DNA of 64,000 bases. Origin: Girardinichthys multiradiatus (lineage: Eukaryota; Chordata; Actinopteri; Cyprinodontiformes; Goodeidae). The notes below the pieces were generated by a model. That model worked only from the letters and a program-made list of their open reading frames with translations, was not told the origin of the DNA and made no database searches. Of this stretch, positions 1 through 11,559 are shown in pieces; the first letter of the stretch is position 1, and each line of letters starts with the position of its first letter. Location: NCBI RefSeq assembly GCF_021462225.1, contig NC_061794.1, positions 46,982,414-47,046,413 of the forward strand, given 5' to 3'. The translations under genes were made by a program, and so were the position numbers.

Positions 1-3000
1 TGCAGGGAGACTAAAAAGCAGACAATCTTAGATGCCAATGAGGAGAACTGGGGCAAATTAAGAAGAGTGGAGGATAAAGGGATGACACTAAGTGGAAGGG
101 AAGTGGACAAAGAAGAATGTGTGGGTCACTTTGTCACTGAGCGCAACAAAACAATAACTGCAAACCCCTTGACTCCCGTTACCATGGAAACCAAGGGGAA
201 GCACTTTTATGTTTCACACTTTGTTGCCCACGGTAACTGTCCTGGGATTGAGAGAGCGAGAATAATTATTGAGCGACAACGAACAGAGTTAGTGCTGAAA
301 CAGCTGCTAGAGCGCACCTGATCTGCAGGTCCGTTAGGACAAATGACCCGGTTTGATCCGGCCGTTCAGGAAAAACACTCTGACTCAGGGCTGCAACTAA
401 CAGTTATTTTGCTAATTGATTAATCTGTTGATTATTTTTTCAATTAACTGATAAAAAATGTATAGAAAAGGCTTCTTATTAGGAGATTTTTTTCCAAAAT
501 TTGAGGCAGGTGAAGCTAAAGCTGCCACTGGAGGAGTTCTGGGTAGAGCAGATTTACAGACACAGAAGGTTTTTCATCTTAAATGATAAATGTAGATATT
601 TTTGTGCAGTTTTGGCCTAATTGCTGCTCTGAGTGGGTTGTTCTCTCAGCAGATGGCATGTTTTTAGAACTAAATTAGTTGTCGATTATTTCAATAATCG
701 ATTATCACAATATTTATCATGATAAATCAAATTAATTATTTCAGCCTTACTCTGACTGTTAATAAAAGAAAAAACAATCAAGTTTGGATGTAACGAATGG
801 TTCCACTCATCATGAAAATAATTTATTGAGCCTGTTCTTTTTTCTTTTTTTCATTGATTTTGAAAATGAAGAATCTGCAGCACAAGCTTGAATTTAATGA
901 GGATTGTCTCTGATCCACACAGGTTCTCATTTCTAACATACATGCGTTCTTCAGCGTGTACACACACCCAGACACATATACAGCCTGACGGATAAAACTT
1001 TGACTTTGTTAGATGTTCCAGCAGGACAGCAATCCCAGACTCATATCAGGACTGGTTTTGTCCTGGATAATCCAGACCAACATTAAGGTCCGTCCTGACA
1101 TATCCCAAATATTAGTGTGTGTGTGTTTCTATGTACATATTTCAGCCTGTGTGTAATTTAGAGATGCTCTTTTTTCATTCAGTTAGTCCCGGTTCGGTCT
1201 AATAGATCAGTGGATGTTCTGCTGTGGCTGGAAAACAATTTAGTGCATTACCGCCACCTTGTGGTTGCTTTGTTAGCAGCACATCACTGTTATCAAAACG
1301 ATTGCTGTTCATATCTGCACACACTAAAAACTACTTAAACATTTGGAAAATGTCTGCACCAACCTACTGTGTTCTGTGGACTGAAGAAAAGCCTTTATGC
1401 TGGGTCTATTACATTTGTTTTTCATGAAGTCAACAGATTCGAGAACGGCTTAGGAGATATTTATAAGGAATCAATTTATTTTCCGATATTTATATTGTTG
1501 TTTCAAACCCTTCATAATTAACAGCAAATTTAGGTCAATGCAGCAGCATTCAGAGAAGGGCTGCTGATAAAGGACAGACCTTAACAATAAAGGGTGATAA
1601 TCAGTCATGTTATATTCATCAGTATTTTCCTGTCCCTCATGTGTGGGAGTTGTCTGGTTTATTAGGAGCTAAACAGCCCCCAGACTGAGAGCAGGAAACT
1701 TGTTTCTTAGAGGTTGGTTTTGATCAATTCAATAAAAATAAGATCAGGATTCTTAGTCCTTCTTATTTGTCCTGGAGAAATCCGAGAGGGCTTTCCTGAA
1801 CATGGAATAATTAACCAAATCTGTGTTTCTATAGACACATAAATCTGTTCTCAGGTCTGTTGTTCTTACCTGTTTGCTTCCTGAGAGGAACATTTGTTTG
1901 AATATTGAGTCGTTTTGCCGCCGGCGGTTTCCCCCCACACGGCCTGCTGCCCCCGAGGCTGCAGAGCATCACGCCGTTCAGACGCCTGTTGGCTGTCGCT
2001 CATCACCCCGCTGCTGTCAGCTTTCTGTCAGACCGCCAAGCTCCTCTCTGCATCCTTCATCGTCACAAGCATCATCCCCAACAGAGGCTCAGCACTTGCT
2101 GCTCTGCCTTAACATCAGCATCTTTTCTCACTGATTATCTGAAAACAGCAACAGATTCTTTTTCACTGTATATCTGCTGCTGACAATAAATATGAAGTTT
2201 AAAGAGAACAGCTTCTTTGGTCCACACAGGGTCAAAATCATACATATAACGGTGCAAATGTTTGCTTAAATGCTGGTTTTCGTATCCATCAACAGGCTTC
2301 TAGCATCATCTGTCTATCTGAATATTTGACATGTTGGCAGAATTGGTAGATTTCATCGGTTGGTTGTCCTCAGATTGTCAATAGGACTGAATTTGGAGCT
2401 CCATCATTGCCTGAATAAAGAAAACACTTTTTATTAGCCCAGTATTTTTGCTGTATGAATTTAGCGCATACAGTAGACATAAATATAGGTATTTACCAGG
2501 GGTATTTAAAAGGGATTATCCACATTTTAGATGCTTGTCTGGGATCATTGCCCAGTTGGAGCTCCAGACTGTCCATGTTTCCATCATCTATCTGTTGACT
2601 GGAGGTGAAGCTGAAAATTTCAGAGGTTGTGATCCTTCATTATTCATCCTCTTCTGTGCAAGGCTTCAGTAACCTATCACTGGCAGCTCCACAGCTCCAC
2701 ACCTCCAGATGTATTTTAAAGCAACACCTCAAACAGGCTGCTTGCTTGTGTGGCATCATAGAAAAATCACAAGTAATCAGCCAAGTTATCAGGAAGAGAA
2801 CCATGGATCTCCACAAGTAATCATACCTGGGTACAATTCCCAGAAACCTTTAGGTGCCATTTTCCTCTGTTCACATCATGGTATACATGTACAATTACAA
2901 ACAGCACTGTAATGTCCAGGAGGGAGACCGGTTCTATTTCCCCTTAGATGAACGGGTTTTGGTGTGAGATTGTCATTATCCAGAGTGAAATGAGTTCTGG

Positions 3001-3093
3001 AATGCCGCTCAGGTTTTTCAGATGGTATGTCTTCGTTATAAAGCCACCAGGTTGGCTGAAGAGCAAAAAAAAAAAAATTATATATATATATAT
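1..3093. other. Upstream flank without a recognisable gene
   Basis: No open reading frame here resembles a known protein, and none shows splice sites that join to the iqsec2 exons. The sequence is AT-rich with many short homopolymer runs. A longer iqsec2 isoform with the coiled-coil N-terminus known from mammalian IQSEC2 could start further upstream, outside the window, which would make this stretch intronic for that isoform. A possible RFX-type X-box is listed separately. Confidence 0.5.
178..191. promoter_or_regulatory. Possible RFX X-box motif
   Basis: The 14-mer GTTACCATGGAAAC closely resembles the imperfect palindrome bound by RFX factors (GTTRCC, short spacer, GGYAAC half-sites). It sits 3.7 kb upstream of coding exon 1 in sequence with no other regulatory signature. 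A single 14-mer can occur by chance, so this is only a motif match. Confidence 0.25.
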
Positions 3094-3482
3094 CAGTGGC
3101 GGATGCTGCTCTTTCAAGGAGGGGAAGCTCAATTTCAAGATCGCTGATTCGCTGATTTCGCTGTCAATCAAAAAGGGATTCAGCCTCAGACAGATCATCC
3201 AATCATCATGCAGAAGCTGAGCGTCCGATGGGCGGGACAAAGCCCAGCATTTTTAATTCACTATTGAACTCACTGTTTAAAGCTGTGAAGCTGTGGGAAT
3301 AAGTGAGAGGAAAGCTGCGTCGTTACCAGAGATAAGAAGCTGATTCTGAACAAAAGTTGAGCGCGTTGTAGCGTATATTTAGTCAATGACATGAACACAC
3401 AGCGGTATATATTTGATCACTTATTTTTTGACATTTTAGGGGAAGCTGAGCTTCCCTTGCAGTCTTAGAGCAATCAACACTG
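3094..3482. mobile_element. Short non-autonomous hAT-like element (candidate)
   Basis: The segment starts CAGTGGCGGATGCTGCTC and ends GAGCAATCAACACTG, so its termini are imperfect inverted repeats beginning CAGTG, as in many hAT elements. A second inner pair of motifs (GGGGAAGCT near both ends, AGCTTCCC at the right end) strengthens the inverted structure. It has no coding capacity. It is flanked by an AT repeat on the left and a CT/AT repeat on the right, so an 8 bp target duplication cannot be read. The superfamily assignment is inference. Confidence 0.45.
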
Positions 3483-3495
3483 CTCTCTCTCTCTT

Positions 3496-3534
<39 letters not shown>
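3483..3534. repeat. CT/AT compound microsatellite
   Basis: A run of CT dinucleotides with one TTT interruption passes directly into a run of AT dinucleotides, just upstream of the presumed iqsec2 promoter. Dinucleotide runs of this length usually vary in length between individuals. Confidence 0.9.
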
Positions 3535-3659
3535 GTATAAATCTATGAGTGCGGAATAATAACCAAGGATTAGAAATGAGTTAGAGGTGAGAAATTATTT
3601 TATTTAGAAATGGTTGTTAAAATACAAATATATCTTCGGGCTGTGGTCCCCATGTGCCC

Positions 3660-3852
3660 GTCTCTTAGCCCCGCCTCTGCTGATGATGCCGCTCTGTGAG
3701 GAGAAGTGAGGGAGGAAGGTCTCAGACTTAGAGCAGCAGAGGCAGCGCTACACCGCGGCTCCATCTCCGGTACACCGGGCCTCATCCGTTCGACTCGGTT
3801 CGGTCTCTGTCCTCCCGGTTCGTGTCGCGGCTGATCCGCAGCAGCAGCAACA
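3660..3852 (+). promoter_or_regulatory. CpG-rich presumed promoter and 5' UTR of iqsec2
   Basis: CpG dinucleotides are depleted through most of the window but dense here: by hand I count about 17 in the 170 bases ending in exon 1. A GCCCCGCCTC box at 3668-3677 fits an Sp1/KLF site. No clear TATA box is present, which suits a CpG-island-type promoter. The stretch runs straight into the ATG of coding exon 1 at 3853. Transcription start and UTR extent are inferred from position and composition. Confidence 0.5.
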
Positions 3853-3917
3853 ATGTGGTGCATCAACTGCGCTTCGGACAAAACACCCGCAATCCTGAAC
3901 AACAAGCTGCTCTACTG
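3853..3917 (+). CDS. iqsec2: iqsec2 coding exon 1 (short N-terminus)
   Basis: Encodes MWCINCASDKTPAILNNKLL and then Y plus two bases of a Cys codon, ending at the donor TG|GTAAGA. The two leftover bases join exactly to exon 2 at 49219 to give TGT, followed by VEGD, a stretch shared with IQSEC2 and similar to VEGE in IQSEC1. The MWC-x-x-C-x-S pattern followed by basic-Thr closely resembles the short alternative N-terminus I recall for IQSEC1, so this looks like the family's non-coiled-coil start. The ATG lies in CAACAATG (A at -3), a good start context. The closely spaced cysteines could be lipidated, but that is speculation. The link to exon 2 crosses 45 kb and rests on phase and family pattern, not on a transcript. 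Confidence 0.72.
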
Positions 3918-5239
3918 GTAAGAAAACAACAGTAGTGGAGGGAGGGAGGGGGAGGTTAAATCATCAGCAGCTCAGTGTTTTTCTGCTTCATCCTCACTAA
4001 CTGCGCCTTTTCCACCCGTCCTGACGCACTGCTGTGCCGCTTAGTGTACTGAATGTGCGCAGCTGCAGGTTGTGAACCCTAATAAAATGCGACACAAGCA
4101 GCTCCGGGATGTTTGGTGCTGAATTAACGCCATCAGAGATGCTGCTACGGGCATTTAAAAGGATGTTAATCTGCGTTCTGGGGGCGATTTGGCCGCTAAT
4201 TACATTTTAATGCATTTTCTTTGCTCCAGTCTCCGTCTCTGTCCTCCTCAGCGTGTCTCTAAGTCGCTGTATCTCTGTTGCACTTGAAACTTTTCAGGTG
4301 GAGGAGGAAACATCTTCAGTCTCGGACATATTTAGAAACCTAAAAACTTGTTTGTTGTTCTGAATCGGATGTTCATGAAGGGGAGCTGTGATGATCAGAT
4401 GGGGATCTGTGTTTTGAAGCAGCAGGGTTTTATGGATGCTCTTAATTTGCACCTTTAATGACCGGGCCCTTTCTCTGTTGTTAAGTTCAAAGCTCCCTGG
4501 TGCTTTTTTGTGGTTGTTTCATATTTTCGTGATCTATTTGTCATCTTGCAGGCATGCTTGTGGTTGTTTCAGTGCCGTGGGACCCAAGACTCCGACTTGT
4601 TTGTGTTTATCTAAATCACGTCCCTGGAGCTGTAGCGACCACGTCTGAGCTAAACAATGCTAGGGGTGTTTTGGTGTAAATGGTTTGCAAACATTAAAAA
4701 ACCTCCCTGTTTGGAAGCAAAGCTTGTTCCCCCTCTGAGGGGGGCGGCTGTTATGTGTGCAGAGATTCCAGCTCTGATGTGTTGGATTTAGAAAAATATG
4801 CAGAAACCTGAGGACCTTTCTGCAGCTTCATGCCAACAGTGGTTATCCACTGAGTCGGATAGTTCTGAGCCTTGGAGATCCGACTTTCTGTAGAACCGAA
4901 CAATCACAATAAAGCTTTAAGGAGTCATGACCTCCATGTATGTTTATTATGGGTTTAACATTGTTGTTGTTAAAGCAGCAGCTTGTTCCAGGTTTCACAG
5001 CAGCTCTTGTCTACAGAACGTGTGAATCTCTGTCATGATTTCAATCAGAGGTGAAAATGATCAGATTTTGCTGATTAGAAACTCATCTGACAACAAACGG
5101 TGCCTGTTAGGTTTGATCAGGTACTTGTTTTAGAGCAGTTTCCTCTTTATAGTGGTCAGTCCAGAGCAGCTGCAGTTACAGGAAAAAGATAATTCATCCT
5201 CTTTTATTCTTAACATTGGCCCAGTTAAAGTCCAGTTTA

Positions 5240-5836
5240 CATTTACAATGGTCCATGTTCAGTGACTTGGAACATATTTTGGGCTTTTTCACATTTTATC
5301 ACGTTACAAATATAAACTTTGATCTGATCCATTAAGATTTTATGTTTTAGGACTGCACCTGGGGGTCCTGATCTAACCCATCCATTGTATCTCTGGCTGT
5401 ATGGTGGTCCTGCTGGAAGGTGAACCTCCACCAGTCTCACATCTTCTGCCGCCTCTAACAGGTCTTCTTCCAGGAATGTCCTGGATTTAGCTCCATCCAT
5501 CTTCCCATTACCTCTGCCCATGCTGATAAAAAGCTTCCCCACAGCATGATGCTGCCACCACCATGTTTAATGTGAAAGGGGGGACTTCAGATGGCTCAGA
5601 TGGTTCTGCTTGTGCAGAGGATGCTCCTGCCCCAGATCAAGTGCAGAACTCAGACTTGAAGGCCTGGGAGGGAGACACATTCTGCTGAGTGACCAACATA
5701 CGTGTTTTATACAGCCAATATGGCAGCACAGATATTGGCGTGTGAAAGGCACAGTGAACAGGGCGTGACGTTCGTCCTGGAGTTTAAGCCTGAATGGAGA
5801 AGCACACGTGACGAGTCCCAACATTTCTGCAGACAT
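5240..5836 (-). mobile_element. Degraded Tc1-like transposon remnant
   Basis: Read on + it has the characteristic antisense run of a fish Tc1 transposase region (wording such as CTGCTGGAAGGTGAACCTCCACC and TTAGCTCCATCCATCTTCCC, also found near 24650-24735). It has no intact reading frame and no recognisable ends. It belongs to the same group as 24510-25100 and 44370-44675, the last of which keeps a terminus like the common fish Tdr/Sleeping-Beauty-type repeats. Confidence 0.6.
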
Positions 5837-5929
5837 TAGTGATATAAAAGGGCTAAAACCTCAAGGGTCGCAATGATATAAACAATTAAAATACAAACCA
5901 TCTGCGGAGCTCAACCAACAAACAATCGT

Positions 5930-7059
5930 GGGGAAAAGAAAGTACACCTTCCTTTTTATGTTTGGGTATCATAGAAATAATGAAAATGATCATGTCATCA
6001 GCAGGTTCTGTGATGATTCGAAAATAACATTAAGTGAACGAAAAAGAACACATTCAACACTATTTCATTATTTGTTAGCTGTATCTAAAAAAAACTAAGT
6101 ACACACCAGGAATCCCTGGTTACCTCACCACAGCATTTGAATGAGATTGAGGTCTGTACTTTGACTGGGCCGCTGAATTGCTGGTCTTTTTCAGGCCTTG
6201 TATATCTGGTGCTGTGTTTGGGATCATTGTCTTATTGATGACCCAGGTTGGTCCAAACTTCAGCTACTCCACAGATGTGCTCACATTTAACTCTAGAAGG
6301 CATTAGTATGCAGAGGAGATTGTAGTCCATTCAGCGATGGCAAGGTGCTTAGGTCCTTTGGGTGCAAAACAAGCCCAAACCATCAGTCCTCCATCACCGT
6401 GCTTTATAGTTGATATGGGCTGTCTTTGCCTACATGGTGTATTTAGTTTTCTCCAAAAATGGTTGTGTTCTTCATGGCCAAACATCTCTGCTTTGGTCTT
6501 ATCTGTCCAGAAGTCCTGTGCTTCATTCAGATTCAGCTTTGCAACCTACATCCTGCTGCCAAATTGTTTTTAGAAGAAGATACTTTCCTCTTCAAACCTT
6601 TCAAGCAGCCATAATGTTTCTGTGCTTTTCTAACTGTCCTATCATGACCTTTAACCTTCAATCTGCTAACTGAGACCTGTAGAGTGTGAGATGGAGCTCT
6701 TGGGTTTATGGACATTTCTTTGAGCTTCACGCTGTGACCTTGGGCTGAATTTGCAGGGACGTCCGTTCCTGGGAAAATTGGCAGCTGTCTGAGATTCTTT
6801 CGTCTTGGGAAAAAACTTTCCTTCTGCTGATTGATGGACTTCAGATGGTTTAGAGATGACCTTATAACCTTTTCCAGATGGATGGGCAGCAACAGTCGCT
6901 CCTCTAAGGTCATTGCTGATGTCTTCACACCTTAGCATTGTGTCAGCTCACTCCCGAGTTCCCCACTGTAGAAAAACTCCTGCTTTGAATCTCGTAAAGA
7001 ACAGATTTTATTAAGACTTTTATTATGTCCTGATACACGCCTGAGGAACAGTTCAGAGA
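5930..7059 (-). mobile_element. Degraded Tc1-like transposon, antisense
   Basis: On the - strand the translation preserves broken Tc1 transposase landmarks. Near 6660-6900 there is a helix-turn-helix-like stretch with SGKGYKVISK and FPRNGRPCKFSPRS. Near 6303-6485 there is a catalytic-domain stretch with MFGHEEHNHFWRK and KHGDGGLMVWACFAP, matching the Tc1 core KHGGGxxMxWGCFA. The frame is broken by several indels and the ends have decayed, so the copy is old and cannot encode transposase. Part of the remnant at 40760-41900 belongs to the same subfamily. Confidence 0.72.
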
Positions 7060-8409
7060 CACAGTCATTTTCTCGCTTGTATCTTATTAGATCAAATGTA
7101 CAAATAAACATGTTTGTCATTATTAGACTGCATTGAAACGTTGCTCTCCTTCAGCTGAAAGTTAAGCCTCTTCCTCCGACTCGTTCTGTGAGGTCAGGAG
7201 GTTATACTGTGTTGATCATCAATCTGCTGTCGGAGCGCAGAGAGAATCAGACGGCCCAGAAGCTAATCGTTGCGTCCTGCTCTTTCTCTGACCCGTCAGA
7301 CCTCAGAGTCTCTGTGTAATCCTGTGAAAACACACATAAACTAAGCGAGTGTCATCACGGGCGCCTCTTCCAGTCAGAGCTGTCAGCAAATTCAACAAAA
7401 CCTGTTTTTAGAAATTGGTCACAGTCAGGAGGATTTAATGAAGGTTGGACAGTTTCTTCTTTTTAATTAATCAAAACTTAACCTTAATTTTCCTGCCTGG
7501 CTTCAGAATTTTGCTCTCTGAACATCCAGAACTTCCTGAAGTGATCACGATCCTTTGGCTCAGCTCACCCCAAAGATCCAGCTCCACAATGATACTATTT
7601 CTGTTGCAACCTGGGTAAAAAGAAAGTACACCCTTTGACAGTTCCAGAGTTTTTCTGCAGTTAGTTAAATCTAACCTCAGGTGAAGAAAAACCTTCAACA
7701 GAGTTCACTCCTTCATTATTTATGAAATGATAAAAAGTTATAGAAAATGAGTTTCCATCTGGAGATGATTAATGACTCCTGGAGGCTGATCACAGCATCA
7801 AACTGGAAGCTGCAACGAAAACAACTGGAAAGATAACGCATGATCAAGCTATGCATAAAACAGGCAGTAAAACTCCAAATGAGAATCATTTCTATGTTGC
7901 TCAACAGATGGCAGATTTTAAATAAATGATGATATTATTGAGTTTGCATAAACAATATGTAATATAAAGGCAGCATGAGTCATTTACTGATGAATGAGCA
8001 GAACGGATGTAAATGCAGCTTAACAGATATGTTTCTCTCTCCACTGACAGATTTTCAGTTGTTATAAAAACAAAGCCTGGTAATAAATTATCACAAAAAT
8101 ACAGTTTATAAAAGCATCTGAAATATATCATTCTTGGTGTTGTATGATGCAGCAATTCTGCAACTTCTGGCTGGATTTGTTGTTGGAACTTGATCATCTT
8201 ACATCTTCTTTTGTGGGTTCTGGGTTTTTTTCCCATTCAGTGTTTAATAATGTAGTGATTTTGGTTGTTTCATCTTTCGTATTTTTTCATGAAAATAATG
8301 TTTTGGAATCAGCAAACGAATCAGTTTGTACCCAACAGGAGGTACTTTGTTCCTGCTATGACAGCAGATGAATTCAACTACAAGACCTTCTCAAGATTTA
8401 AATGTTATA

Positions 8410-9376
8410 AGAAAAGTTTAATATTTATTGTCCCTCATTTCTGAAAGTGAAAACTCATATATAGATTCATGACATATAGGGTGAAATATTTCAAGCCTTT
8501 ATTTCTTGTAATTTTGATAATTCTGGCTTCCAGAGAATGAATGAAAACCCTACGTTCAGAGTCTCAGAACATCAGAATATTACATCAGATCAATAAAGAA
8601 GGATGTTTTAAACAGAAATGTCAGGCTTCTGAAAAGTGTTGTTTCTATGCACTCGGTACTTGGTCTGGGCCCCTTTCGCATGAATTACTGCATCAATGCG
8701 GCGTGGCATGGAGAAGATCAACCTGTGGTTCTAATGAGGTGTTCAGGAAACCCTGCTTCCTTTGATAGCAGCCTTCAGGTCATCATTGTTGGTTCTGGTG
8801 TCTTTCATCCTTCTCTTGACAGAACTCCATAGATTCTCTATGAGGTTCTTGTCAAGGCAGATTGGTAGTTAGTCAAGCACAGCAACACCATGGTCACTGG
8901 ACCGGCTTCTGGTACCTTTGGCAGTGTGGGCCGGTACCAAGTCCTGCTGGAAAGTTTTTTTCCTTCCACTCAACTGTTTCTCAGAATGTATTTGGAAACA
9001 GCTCTCTGTGAACAACCGTATCTGTTGTGGCTTCCCCCCCTTGTCCTCCATGACTGTCTTCTGGACATCTGTCCAGCCAGCAGTCATCCCCATGGTTGCG
9101 TCTCTTACTGACCCAGACTGAGACCATCTAGAGACTCAGGAAGACAGTTAATTAGCTGATTAGGGTGTGACACCAAGAGTTTCCAATATTTAACTTTTTC
9201 ACAATATTCAAATTTTCTGAGAAACTGGATTTTGGGTTTTAATTATCTGTAAGCCAGAATCATCTAAATGGCTTGAAATAAAGGCTTGAAATATTTCACT
9301 CTATATGGATCAATGGATCAGAGTTTCACTCTGAAACAAATATTTTATGATGTTCAAATGTTTTGAGATGTCCCTG
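8410..9376 (-). mobile_element. Degraded Tc1-like element (family C, copy 1)
   Basis: On + the sequence shows the antisense of a Tc1 transposase (GAATTACTGCATCAATGCGG, then GGCATGGAGAAGATCAACC), flanked by inverted sequences containing TGAAATATTTCA-like cores and TTTTGGGTTTTAATTATCTG. The right end GAGATGTCCCTG abuts TA at 9377-9378, as expected of a TA target. It aligns by eye with copies at 32187-33440 (opposite orientation) and 45326-47265. No functional frame remains. Confidence 0.72.
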
Positions 9377-10149
9377 TAAATTACTGTGGAAGGAAACTCA
9401 TTAATGTGATAATATCTACCATCAGGAGGTTGCTCAGAGTTGCTTTGTTTTCATCAGGGTTTGTAACTGGTAAACGTCAACTGGTTCAACTGGTAATCAA
9501 TGAAAACAGGGTTTAATTTCAGAAAACAATATACAAATAAATACATTAAATTAGATCTCAGAATTAACAAAAATATGTAGCCCAGAAAGAGAATCTGAAA
9601 CGATTAGGTATAAATTAGACATTCTGGGTACAAAGGGGAGAATTGAGCCTGAGCTTGTTTTTAATAACTTGATCAATGCTGCAGATAATCTATTAGAAAA
9701 TCTGGCCATTCTGCTGCGGTCCGCTTTCCATGTATTATTACCTATTACCTGGAAATCCATAAAGTCTTCTATGTCAGGAGCGTACAAAATCTGATACAAA
9801 AATGTGGAAAAATAAGAGGAGAAAAACACACATGGTCATAGTCAGAAGAGCCGTGAGCTACCAGCCTTATGTGAACCTCAGCATCTCCACCTGGATGCTC
9901 CTCTGTGGAGGACAGAGGATTCTATTTAGACCCAGATGTTGATATTTACCATCCATGTTTTTCCTCTGCTTTCAACTGATCCTGGTTTGTTGTGAGAACA
10001 GGATTAGCTTGTGCTAGGCAGTCCTTAGTAAGGTCACATTAACTGAAGAAAATAAATTAAAAGGCTCTCAGACAGGAGCCAGTTCCCAGCCTTTCTGAGA
10101 TGCTATAAAGAACTGCTTCATTAGCAGCTCAGCTCCTCATCACAAACAT

Positions 10150-10620
10150 CGCTTATGTCCTTGCTACCTGAAGATGTAGAAATCCAGCATCTAATGATCC
10201 CTGTTGTCTGCAGGACAATATTTCCTCTGGAAGTCTTTAGCAGATCCACTCGACTGTTTTATTCTCTGTGGACGTTGTTGGACCTTCCTGATGATATTTT
10301 TCCAGCTCTGTTCTCCAGATTTAATGTAATAGTTCAGGAAGCTTCCTTTGCATGTTGGTTTGCATCCACAGGCAATTTGTTTTGATCAGAAATGCCCCAG
10401 ATCATCATCCCTCCACCACCGTGTTGAAAGCTGAAGTCCCATTGTCGCAGTGAGCTTATTCAGTTTTACTCCTGAGTATTTTCACTTCTTCATCCCCAAA
10501 CATTTTGGCTTTTTGGTCTGTGTCAAAAGCTTTAGGGTTTAAAAGCAAAACTTTTAAACCCTAAAGCTTTTGTTTTTATCAGTTTAAACACTTAAATTGT
10601 TTATGCCTGTCAAGACAAAT
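10150..10620 (-). mobile_element. Degraded Tc1-like remnant containing a perfect hairpin
   Basis: Antisense transposase-like wording is present (CATCATCCCTCCACCACCGTG, GTTTTACTCCTGAGTATTTTCAC, CCCCAAACATTTTGGC), but no frame survives. A 22 bp perfect inverted repeat with a 5-base loop lies at 10524-10572 within it. The assignment rests on similarity to the other remnants here and the boundaries are approximate. Confidence 0.45.
10524..10572. repeat. Perfect 22 bp inverted repeat with 5 nt loop
   Basis: Bases 10524-10545 are the exact reverse complement of 10551-10572, separated by CAAAA. The stem contains GCTTTAGGG on one side and CCCTAAAGC on the other. Perfect stems of this length are rare in decayed transposon sequence and suggest a recent local templated event or a hairpin-forming insertion. 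Confidence 0.9.
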
Positions 10621-11559
10621 CTGACCATACTTATTACTGGATATAGTAAATATTAAATCTGAATACAAATAAGCCTATGATGTCAAAATTATTCAGGAGC
10701 TGAACTGCAGATGTCGGTTTTGGGTTCTCCAGGATGAAGTTCCCGGGCTGTAAATCCAGCTGCCTCGACAGGCGTTGGTGTTTCTCTTCTTCTGCTTTCT
10801 TGTATTTTTTTGCAGATGCTTTTATTCCCTGTTCAGCGTTACTGATCCACGATGCAGCCTCTCCATCCTGAGCTCGGTGGTCCAGGTGGGAATTCAGCCC
10901 CCTCTCCCAGCAGCGTGGCTCTTCATTAGCTCTCTGCTCAGGCGGTGGGAGTGCTGAGGAAGAAAAGACAGAGACTGAGTCATGCAGGCTGCTGGCTGCT
11001 GAGATGAGTTGACTCAGCGGCATTGTTGCTTTAATCCTACGGGAGCGAAGCTGTTGCCTGGAAACCTCTGAGCAGATTCAGACCAGACTCCTTGCTCTCT
11101 CGTTCTGAGATGCATTCAGGCTCCAGGTTAGGTGCAGGGCGAAGGATACTCTTGGACGATTTAGTCCCTCATTGTGCAGAAAGAAGCACAAACTGATGAC
11201 TTTGTTTTAGCTTGTGGAGTCAGAGATGCAAAGCTTGCACTGAAGGGAGTGCTAAGAGTTGAGAAAATTTCACATATGTAGGGATCATCCCCTGGGGAGC
11301 AGGGACATGATGTTTTATTTTAATATTAACATGCCCTTTAGATGTTGGTACTTTTTTTCTAAAAGTGAGAAAATATGCCCTCAGTTTGGTGCTGCAGGAA
11401 GCAGCTCATCCTGCAGGGACCCCGAATATCAAACCCAAGCAGATTACTCTGTAAACCCTTTATTTAAATATCTGCTCTCCTTGTTTGAAACAAGCTAAAA
11501 ACATTAGGAACTGATGCATCTGAAATTCATCGAATGTTTGTTGAAGTCTTAGTTATATA

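Noticed and set aside
67..321. 84-codon frame at the left edge
   Set aside because: No similarity, no splice sites that join to other exons, and length expected by chance in this composition.
3094..3482. 8 bp target duplication for the hAT-like element
   Set aside because: Left flank is AT repeat and right flank is CT repeat, so no matching duplication can be read.
3600..3905. 101-codon frame antisense to exon 1 and promoter
   Set aside because: Shadow of the CpG-rich promoter and exon 1, not an independent gene.
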